From NCBI GenBank assembly GCA_902806305.1, contig CADCWC010000299.1, forward strand, positions 1 to 5,339: 5,339 bases of DNA, read 5' to 3'. A program made the position numbers and the translations under genes. This document shows positions 1 to 5,339 of this stretch, one piece after another. The notes below the pieces were generated by a model, which saw only the letters and a program-made list of their open reading frames with translations, made no database searches and was not told the origin of the DNA. The stretch comes from an uncultured Thermoleophilia bacterium. Lineage in GTDB: Bacteria > Actinomycetota > Thermoleophilia > Gaiellales > F1-60-MAGs149. The stretch's first letter is position 1; every line of letters starts with the position of its first letter.

Positions 1-2
1 TC

Positions 3-722
3 GTCCTGCCGATCGAGCGCCTTGCCGTGGAGCTTGGCGGACGAGGCATCGATCTCCTCGTCGACGCGGCCCATGCGCCCGGGATGGTGCCGGTCGATCT
101 TGCCGCGCTCGATGTTCCGTACTGGACCGGCAACGGCCACAAGTGGCTGTGCGGGCCGAAGGGCTCGGCGCTCCTCGCCGTTCGAGCCGACCGGCGCGCG
201 GCCGTGCAGCCGCTGGTCATCTCGCACGGCTGGAACGACCCGCGCGAGCACGCCGGCGAGCGGACGCCGTTCCGCCTCCGGTTCGACTGGACCGGCACGT
301 CGGACCCGACAGCGTTCCTTGCGCTGGCGGACGCGGTCGAGCTGGTGGCTGCGATCGAGCCGGGCGGGTGGCCGGCGATCATGGCCGCCAACCATCAGCT
401 CGTGCTCGACGGCCGCGAGCGCGTCGCCGCGGCGCTCGGCGTGCGGGCACCGGCGCCCGACGAGATGCTCGGCTCCATGGCCGCGCTGCCGGTGCCCGGT
501 CTCAGCACCGATGGGGAGGCGCTCGCGCTCCACCTCGCGCTCGTCGATGACGGGATCGAGGTGCCCGTCCATGGCTGGCCCGTACCGGCGGCCCGGGGAC
601 CGGGCGAGGGGCCGCGGGCGGTGCTGCTCCGGATCTCTGCGCAGCGCTACAACGAGCCGCGCGACTACGACCAGCTGGCGGAGGCGCTCAGGCGTCGGCT
701 GGGCCGGCCGGGCGCTCGCTGA
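3..722 (+). CDS. PLP-dependent class V aminotransferase, isopenicillin N epimerase-like (5' partial)
   Basis: This is the C-terminal 239 residues of a fold-type I PLP enzyme, open at the left edge. The frame continues upstream of an internal GTG at 27, so that codon is not the true start. Seen in the sequence (numbered from base 3): LVDAAHAPG with Asp21, which would pair with the pyridine nitrogen of PLP, and His24; then GNGHKWLCGPKG with Lys47 (codon 141-143), the expected Schiff-base lysine; then a WTGTSDPT motif and, near the end, RISAQRYNEP with Arg210. This combination is typical of proteins annotated as isopenicillin N epimerase or class V aminotransferase. About 150 N-terminal residues should be missing, judging from the usual family length near 400. 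The substrate cannot be read from the sequence: family members include epimerases, cysteine desulfurases and C-S lyases such as EgtE, and no beta-lactam or ergothioneine genes are nearby. It is probably a soluble cytosolic dimer. Its 3' end overlaps the convergent methyltransferase gene. Confidence 0.9.
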   Translation, partial: VLPIERLAVELGGRGIDLLVDAAHAPGMVPVDLAALDVPYWTGNGHKWLCGPKGSALLAVRADRRAAVQPLVISHGWNDPREHAGERTPFRLRFDWTGTSDPTAFLALADAVELVAAIEPGGWPAIMAANHQLVLDGRERVAAALGVRAPAPDEMLGSMAALPVPGLSTDGEALALHLALVDDGIEVPVHGWPVPAARGPGEGPRAVLLRISAQRYNEPRDYDQLAEALRRRLGRPGAR

Positions 723-1242
723 CCGCCGAGTAGATCGCGCCGAGCCAGCGGCTCGGGACCCGTCCGATCTCGCGCGTCGCGACGAGCCCTGCCTCGGCGG
801 TGATGCGTGACCAACGCGCCGGCCCGAAGGGATACGGGACCCACCGGTTGCCCTGGTCCGCGTCGTACTCGACGACGATCCACCTGCCGCCGGCGCCGAG
901 GTGGGCCGCGAGCCCACGGACCACCTGCGGCTGCTCGTCCGGCGGGACGAAATGGAGCGCGTTGGCCATGACGATCCCGTCGAGCGTCGGCAGCGCCAGC
1001 GGCTCTCGGAAGTCCGCGACGCGCTGCTCCAGCCCGACGAGCGGAAAGCGCCGGGCCATCGCCCGTGCCTGCTCCTGCAGCGCGCGCGGGTCGCGGTCCA
1101 CGGAGACGATGCGGGCTCCCGGGCCGAGCAGGTCGGCGAGCGCGAGCGTGAAGGCACCGCCACCAGAGCCGATATCGGCCCACGTGCCGCCGCGGGCTGC
1201 GACGCCGGGGCGCAGCAGCGCGACGTGATCCTCGTGGTCCAC
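688..1242 (-). CDS. small class I SAM-dependent methyltransferase, substrate unknown
   Basis: A 184-residue protein that is little more than a Rossmann-type methyltransferase core. Seen: motif I WADIGSGGGAFT at residues 21-32 (glycine-rich SAM loop), the acidic residue ending strand 2 in VSVDRD (Asp49, expected to bind the ribose of SAM), ADF at 76-78 (adenine-side acidic position), and LDGIVMANALHF at 87-98 in the motif IV region. There is no signal peptide or membrane segment, so it should be cytosolic. It resembles the Methyltransf_11/25 type of small-molecule methyltransferase, but no substrate domain is recognisable. The start is a GTG five bases after the ppc stop codon, preceded by the G-rich stretch TAGGGGTC, a weak ribosome binding site. 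Translation coupled to ppc is likely. There is no other good start: the stop of ppc lies directly upstream and motif I begins only 20 residues in. The 3' end runs 35 bases into the convergent aminotransferase gene. Confidence 0.85.
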   Translation of the reverse strand: MDHEDHVALLRPGVAARGGTWADIGSGGGAFTLALADLLGPGARIVSVDRDPRALQEQARAMARRFPLVGLEQRVADFREPLALPTLDGIVMANALHFVPPDEQPQVVRGLAAHLGAGGRWIVVEYDADQGNRWVPYPFGPARWSRITAEAGLVATREIGRVPSRWLGAIYSAVSERPAGPADA

Positions 1243-1247
1243 GACCC

Positions 1248-4100
1248 CTACCCCGTCGACTGGAGCCCGGCGGCCACGCCGTTCACCGTGCCCTGCACGA
1301 GCCGCAGGAGCCGCGGGCGCTCCGGGTCGTCCGGGCTGCGGCGACGGAGGTCGCCGAGCAGCTGGACCTGGAGGGCCGACAGCGTGTCGACGTACGGGTT
1401 CCGGAGCGAGATCGCGCGCTGTACCGTCGCCGACGCGTCGAGCAGGCGCTCGCGGCCGACGACCGCGAGGAGCTGCGCCACGGTCCGGGCGTACTCGGCC
1501 TCGATCGTCCGCCAGCGCTCGTCATCGCCGTGCGCCGTGGCCAGCCATGCGTACCGGCGAGCGACGCCGAGGTCCACGCGCGCCAGACTTAGCTCGGCGT
1601 TGTCGAGGACCGTCGTGAAGAACGGCCACGACCGGTAGAGCTCCCGAAGCCTCTCGACCCCGGGATCGCCGTGCCGCGCCCGCCAGGCCTCCAGCGCCGA
1701 GCCGAGCCCGTACCAGCCGGGGAGCTCGATCCGGGCCTGCGTCCAGCTGAAGACCCACGGGATCGCCCGGAGCTCGTCGATCGGTGGCGGCTCCGGGTCC
1801 GCCCGGGATCTGCCCCTCGCCGCCGGCCGCGAGCCGAGGCGGAGCGCGGCGATCTCCTCGATCGGCGTCGCCGCCCGGAAGAAACCCGCGAAGCCCGGAT
1901 CGTCGTAGACAAGCGCGCGATACGCCCGCCTCGCCTCGCCTGCCAGCTCGTCGAGGATCGCCGATCGCTGGGGGACGGCCGGCGGTTCGGGCGCGGGTTG
2001 CGATGCGAGGAGCACGGCCGCGGTCATGAGCTCGAGCTCGCGGATCGCGATGTCCGGATCCGCGTAGCGGGCCGCGATGACCTCGCCCTGCTCCGTCAGC
2101 TTCAGCCGGCCATCGATCGAGCCCGGCGCCTGCGCGGCGACCGCACGATGGGTCGGCCCGCCGCCACGCCCGATCGCCCCGCCGCGGCCATGGAAGAGCG
2201 TCAGCTCGACGCCGTGACGCCGGGCGGTGTCGACCAGGGCGCCCTGGGCCCGGTGGAGCAGCCAGTTCGCCGCCAGAAAGCCGGATTCCTTGTTCGAGTC
2301 CGAGTACCCGAGCATCACCTCCTGGCGGTTGCCGCGGGCCTCGAGGTGCGAGCGGTACGACGGGTCGGAGAGCAGGTCGTCGAGGATCGTCTCGGCCGAC
2401 TCGAGCGCGTCCGCCGACTCGAGCAGGGGAACGATGTCGAGAACGGGCGGCTCGTCGCCGGGTCCCGTGGCGCCGCGGGCAAGCTCGAGGACGTCCGTGG
2501 CGTCGCGTGAGCTCGCCGCGAAGCTGATGACGTAGCGGTGCGCCGCCGCGACCCCGAAGCGGGCCTGGATCCGCGCCAGGCCCCGGAAGGTCTCGAGGAC
2601 CTCCTCGGCACTGACGCCCGGCACGACGTCCGCGTCCCTGTCGCCGCCGCCCTGGAGGATCTCGAGCGCGGCTCGGTGGACGCGGCTGTGCTGGCGAACC
2701 TCGAGCGAGGCGAAGTGGAAGCCGAACGTCCCGACCTGCCAACGGAGGTCCTGCAGCTCGCCCCACGCCACCCGCGCGAGGCCGATCCCGATCAGGCTCT
2801 CCTGGAGCTCTGCGAGCTCGGCATCTAGCTCGGCGGCGTTTTGGTACCGGCCCGCCTGCGGACCCGGCGTCCCGGTCAGGAAGCCACGCGTCCGGCGCAG
2901 CCGCTCGGCAATGAACCCGAGCCGGCGGCGGTACGGCTCGTCGGGAAAGCGTCCGCGGAGCCGCCGGTCGAGGTCCGGCATGGTCTCCGCGTCCCGGGCG
3001 AGGCGCGAGCGAAGCGGGTGGTCGAGCCGCTCGTCGGGGGTGGTGGCGGCGACCGTCTGCATGAGTCGCGTTGCGACGGCCTCGAGCCCGCGCAGGACGT
3101 GGTCGGCGTGCAGGCGCAGCGTCGTCTCGGTCAGGTCCGCGGTGAGGGTGGGGTTGCCGTCGCGATCGCCGCCGACCCACGACCCCCAGCGCAGGAACAT
3201 CGGCACGCGCGGCGGCCGGGTTCCGCTCTGCCCGCTGTCCCCGGCGGGCGCGGACGCCGGCGCCGGGCCATCGAGGGCGGCGTCGAGCGAGCGCAGGAGT
3301 CTCGGCAGCAGGGTGAAGAGCGTCTCGTAGAAGAAGGCAAGGACCGTCCGGACCTCGTCCAGCGGAGTCAGTGCGCTCGGCCGGAGGTCGGCCATCCGCC
3401 ACAGCAGCGCGATCTCCTCGCGGAGCCGGCGGCGCACGTCGGCGTCCTCGTCCGGCGCCAGCCGCGGGTCGTCCAGCCGGGCGAGCTGCCGGGCGCACCG
3501 GCGCAGGGCGACGAGCAGCGTGCGCCGGCGGGCCTCGGTGGGGTGGGCCGTCAGCACGGGCACGACCGACAGCCGGGCAACGAGCGCGTCGAGCGCCTCC
3601 CGCCCGGCCGCGCGGCGCACGGTCGCGACCGCCGCTGCCAGCGAATCCCCGAGGCGCCCGTGCGCCGCCCGTCGGCGCCGGCGACGAAGCGTCCGCACGC
3701 GATGGCGCTCCTCGGCCAGGTTGACGAGCTGGAAGTAGCGGGTGAACGCCCGCGTGACGACCTCGGCCCGGTCGAGATCCAGCCCGGCCAGCACCTCCGG
3801 CAATGCGTCGCCTGCGCCCGGATCCTCGCTTCGGCGCGCGGCCACGGCCGCCCGGCGGATCCGCTCGACGAGCTCGAACAGCTCCTCGCCCTCCTGCTCG
3901 ACGATCGTCTGCCCGAGCAGCGCGCCGAGCAGCCGGACCTCATGCGAGAGCGGGTCCCGGGCGTTCGCGCTCCCGATCCCCGCCGGCTCGGCCCTGACGG
4001 CAGCGTTCGGGCTCGGGCGCCCACGCGGCCCGCGCCGTCGCGGCGTCCGAGTCCCGTCAGTGGGATCCCGTCTCGTCTCGCGCTCGGCGGCCTCGGTCAC
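1248..4100 (-). CDS. ppc: phosphoenolpyruvate carboxylase
   Basis: Complete 950-residue enzyme (E. coli Ppc has 883) that forms oxaloacetate from PEP and bicarbonate, the anaplerotic entry to the TCA cycle; expected to be a cytosolic tetramer. Catalytic residues align with E. coli: His186 in VLTAHPTE (H138), GGDRDGNP at 310-317, Glu561 (E506), Asp601 and Lys604 in GYSDSNKESG (D543, K546), Arg639 in FHGRGG (R581), Arg758 in GSRPA (R699) and Arg778 in LRAIPW (R713). Of the four residues that bind the inhibitor aspartate in E. coli, Arg645 (R587) and Arg900 (R832) are kept, but K773 is Arg841 and N881 of the C-terminal NTG is Ser948 (the protein ends QSTG). I chose the GTG at 4098-4100, which has AGGCGG just upstream. 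The frame stays open to a TTG at 4196, but that start would overlap the divergent kinase gene. Homology begins near residue 49 (DPLSHEVRLLG); before it lies an Arg/Pro-rich, probably disordered tail without a plant-type phosphorylation motif. Very likely cotranscribed with the methyltransferase. Confidence 0.96.
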   Translation of the reverse strand: MTEAAERETRRDPTDGTRTPRRRGPRGRPSPNAAVRAEPAGIGSANARDPLSHEVRLLGALLGQTIVEQEGEELFELVERIRRAAVAARRSEDPGAGDALPEVLAGLDLDRAEVVTRAFTRYFQLVNLAEERHRVRTLRRRRRRAAHGRLGDSLAAAVATVRRAAGREALDALVARLSVVPVLTAHPTEARRRTLLVALRRCARQLARLDDPRLAPDEDADVRRRLREEIALLWRMADLRPSALTPLDEVRTVLAFFYETLFTLLPRLLRSLDAALDGPAPASAPAGDSGQSGTRPPRVPMFLRWGSWVGGDRDGNPTLTADLTETTLRLHADHVLRGLEAVATRLMQTVAATTPDERLDHPLRSRLARDAETMPDLDRRLRGRFPDEPYRRRLGFIAERLRRTRGFLTGTPGPQAGRYQNAAELDAELAELQESLIGIGLARVAWGELQDLRWQVGTFGFHFASLEVRQHSRVHRAALEILQGGGDRDADVVPGVSAEEVLETFRGLARIQARFGVAAAHRYVISFAASSRDATDVLELARGATGPGDEPPVLDIVPLLESADALESAETILDDLLSDPSYRSHLEARGNRQEVMLGYSDSNKESGFLAANWLLHRAQGALVDTARRHGVELTLFHGRGGAIGRGGGPTHRAVAAQAPGSIDGRLKLTEQGEVIAARYADPDIAIRELELMTAAVLLASQPAPEPPAVPQRSAILDELAGEARRAYRALVYDDPGFAGFFRAATPIEEIAALRLGSRPAARGRSRADPEPPPIDELRAIPWVFSWTQARIELPGWYGLGSALEAWRARHGDPGVERLRELYRSWPFFTTVLDNAELSLARVDLGVARRYAWLATAHGDDERWRTIEAEYARTVAQLLAVVGRERLLDASATVQRAISLRNPYVDTLSALQVQLLGDLRRRSPDDPERPRLLRLVQGTVNGVAAGLQSTG

Positions 4101-4189
4101 GCGCCGCCTGCACGCGACCGCCGCCGGGCCGCAACCGAGCCGCAACGGATCGGGAGGGATCGCGCCCGTACGCTTGTATCGTGGGAGCC
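4101..4189. promoter_or_regulatory. divergent intergenic region between ppc and the histidine kinase
   Basis: These 89 bases must hold the promoter of the kinase gene and probably that of ppc. On the + strand, TACGCT at 4169-4174 fits a TANNNT -10 box, which would place a transcript start close to the GTG codons at 4181 and 4190, so the kinase message could be leaderless or nearly so. I see no convincing -35 box. An 8-base direct repeat, GCCGCAAC, occurs at 4128-4135 and again at 4139-4146. I found no clear promoter for ppc. No hairpin terminator or riboswitch is apparent. Presence of promoters is inferred from gene orientation; the individual boxes are weak. Confidence 0.4.
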
Positions 4190-5339
4190 GTGGCAACCCT
4201 GGACGCCGTACCGACCGGAGGCGCGGAGCAGCTCGAGCAGCTCCGGTTCCTGCATCGTGTCGCGCGGCTCGCGACGACGGCGCGGACGTGGGATGAGCTC
4301 CTCGGGACGGTGGTGGACGAGACCCGGGACGCGCTCCACGCCGATGTCTCCTCGCTCTACCTCCTCGATCGCGACGGAGCGTACCTGACCCTCGCGGCGA
4401 CCAACGGACTCGACCGGTACCAGATCGGCCGGGCGCGGGTGCCGTACGGCGAGGGCGTGACGGGGCGGGTGGCCGCGAGCCGCGAGTCGCTGGCCATCGC
4501 GGACGTCGCCCGCGATCCCCGGTTCCTCTGGGTCCGTGGTCTCGACCAGAAGCGGTTCGTCGCCTCGATGCTGTCGGTGCCGCTGGTCTGGCACGACCAG
4601 ACGGTCGGCGTGCTCAACGTGCAGACCGAGAAGCGGCGGGAGTTCGGCGAGGCCGACGCGGACCAGCTGCGGGCGATCGCGGACCTCCTCGCCGGGATCG
4701 TGGAGAAGGGTCGCCAGCAGCGCGAGGCGGAGACCCGCGCGCAGGAGCTCAAGGCGATCGATGAGGCGCGGTCCGAGCTGATTGCGCTCGTCACCCACGA
4801 GCTGCGGACGCCGCTGGCAGTCGTGCGTGCCTACACGGACCTGCTGGCGGACGATCCGCCACTCGAGGGACGTGCGTCCCGTGATCCGTTGCGCCGGTCC
4901 ACGCGGGCTGGCTGGCACCGGGCGACGCTCGAGCAGGTCGAGCGGCTCGACCGGCTCGTCGATTCGATCCTCGCCTCGGTCCGGGTCGTGCCGGATCAGC
5001 CGGCAACCCTCGCCCCGACAGCGCCATCGACTCGACGTTCGACCCGGCCTCGGGCTGCACGCGCTGGCCGACCCGCCCCGACTCCGACAGATCGTCGAAC
5101 ACCTCGTCGAGAACGCCGTGAAGTACGCGCCGCCGGACACCTCGATCACCCTCGACTGGCGAATGGTCGAGGGGTCCGTCCAGCTCGGGATCAACGACCA
5201 GGGCCCGGGCATCCCCGCCGAATGGCGCGAGCGGATCTTCGAGCCGTACGCGCGGCGGGAGACGCACACGGCCCGGGGCTCCGGCATCGGCCTCTTTGCC
5301 GCCAAGCGGCTCGCGGAGTCGATGGGCGCGCGACTGTGG
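4190..5339 (+). CDS. soluble GAF-domain sensor histidine kinase (frame change inside, 3' partial)
   Basis: Two-component sensor kinase. Residues about 20-172 form a GAF domain (DVSSLYLLD, GEGVTGRVAASRE, VPLVWHDQTVGVLNVQ), then a short helical linker, then HisKA with the phosphoacceptor His203 in VTHELRTPL (codon 4796-4798). The ATP-binding domain is present but in the next frame (+1), from about 5055: N box with Asn at 5112-5114 (HLVENAVKY), G1 box DQGPGIP from 5196, F box RIFEPY from 5232, and G2 box GSGIGL from 5277. The window ends just after the G2 box. There is no membrane segment, so it should sense a cytosolic ligand or state; no chromophore cysteine stands out and the ligand is unknown. 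The start is GTG 4190 with GGA three bases upstream; GTG 4181 is an in-frame alternative adding three residues. No response regulator is visible. The gene is either inactivated or intact with a sequence error; as written, the two catalytic halves would not be joined in one protein. Confidence 0.85.
   Translation, partial: MATLDAVPTGGAEQLEQLRFLHRVARLATTARTWDELLGTVVDETRDALHADVSSLYLLDRDGAYLTLAATNGLDRYQIGRARVPYGEGVTGRVAASRESLAIADVARDPRFLWVRGLDQKRFVASMLSVPLVWHDQTVGVLNVQTEKRREFGEADADQLRAIADLLAGIVEKGRQQREAETRAQELKAIDEARSELIALVTHELRTPLAVVRAYTDLLADDPPLEGRASRDPLRRSTRAGWHRATLEQVERLDRLVDSILASVRVVPDQPATLAPTAPSTRRSTRPRAARAGRPAPTPTDRRTPRRERREVRAAGHLDHPRLANGRGVRPARDQRPGPGHPRRMARADLRAVRAAGDAHGPGLRHRPLCRQAARGVDGRATV
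5024..5054 (+). other. frame change in the histidine kinase, between HisKA and the ATPase domain
   Basis: The HisKA frame (codon starts at positions equal to 2 modulo 3) reads sensibly through VPDQPATLAPTA, up to about 5023. The ATPase frame (0 modulo 3) reads sensibly from LHALADPPRLRQ, starting at 5055. Beyond this interval the first frame becomes a run of Arg, Pro and Thr codons with many A or T third bases, the signature of an out-of-frame read in this DNA, yet it meets no stop codon before the window end. The net shift equals one extra base or two missing bases, possibly within a larger loss of linker sequence. Confidence 0.85.

Noticed and set aside
22..810. + strand frame of 262 codons across the aminotransferase
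   Set aside because: Low-complexity Arg/Ser-rich product; the PLP lysine and aspartate motifs are in the frame that starts at base 3.
2398..2426. Repeated CGACTCGAGC motif, two copies 19 bases apart
   Set aside because: It lies inside ppc and encodes the similar peptides LESAD and LESAE, in a region alignable with the E. coli enzyme; codon reuse explains it.
1522..3498. Second - strand frame of 658 codons inside ppc
   Set aside because: It is out of frame with ppc, dominated by Arg, Pro, Ala and Gly, and overlaps fully conserved PEP carboxylase sequence.
2841..4388. Long + strand open frame of 515 codons opposite ppc
   Set aside because: It is antisense to a clear PEP carboxylase, is rich in Arg, Pro, Gly and Ala with no domain motif, and arises because stop codons are rare in every frame of very GC-rich DNA.
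5024..5054. Programmed ribosomal frameshifting as the reason for the kinase frame change
   Set aside because: I see no slippery heptamer, strong pause structure or adjacent stop codon, and the linker also seems to lack about 25 codons, which recoding would not explain.
4097..5305. Long - strand open frame of 402 codons opposite the histidine kinase
   Set aside because: The + strand encodes recognisable GAF, HisKA and ATPase motifs; the - strand product has none and is a compositional shadow.

Overview
The window is very GC-rich bacterial DNA. Third codon positions are nearly all G or C, start codons are GTG, and there is almost no intergenic space. This fits a high-GC phylum such as Chloroflexota (for example the Limnocylindria/Ellin6529 group) or Actinobacteriota. 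The assignment rests on codon bias and general protein resemblance only and is tentative. I see no RNA gene, CRISPR array, insertion sequence, phage gene or origin.

Layout. Bases 3-722 (+) hold the C-terminal part of a PLP-dependent class V aminotransferase of the isopenicillin N epimerase-like group; its N-terminus lies outside the window. It converges with, and overlaps by 35 bases, a small class I SAM-dependent methyltransferase at 688-1242 (-). Five bases upstream of the methyltransferase, on the same strand, ends a complete phosphoenolpyruvate carboxylase gene (ppc, 1248-4100, -). The two very probably form a ppc-methyltransferase transcription unit. A short divergent intergenic region (4101-4189) separates ppc from a soluble GAF-domain sensor histidine kinase read on the + strand from 4190. 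The kinase runs off the right edge, and its reading frame changes between the HisKA domain and the ATPase domain.

How the genes relate. PEP carboxylase makes oxaloacetate from PEP and bicarbonate to refill the TCA cycle. It is the one gene whose function can be named with high confidence. The methyltransferase and aminotransferase have clear folds and cofactor sites but unknown substrates. The kinase may be broken, or its frame change may be a sequencing or assembly error. Nothing here shows that the four genes share a pathway.

Most worth checking are the frame change and shortened linker in the kinase, and the PEP carboxylase feedback-inhibitor site. There, two of the four residues that bind aspartate in the E. 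coli enzyme are substituted while all catalytic residues are kept. I did not find a convincing undescribed system in this window.
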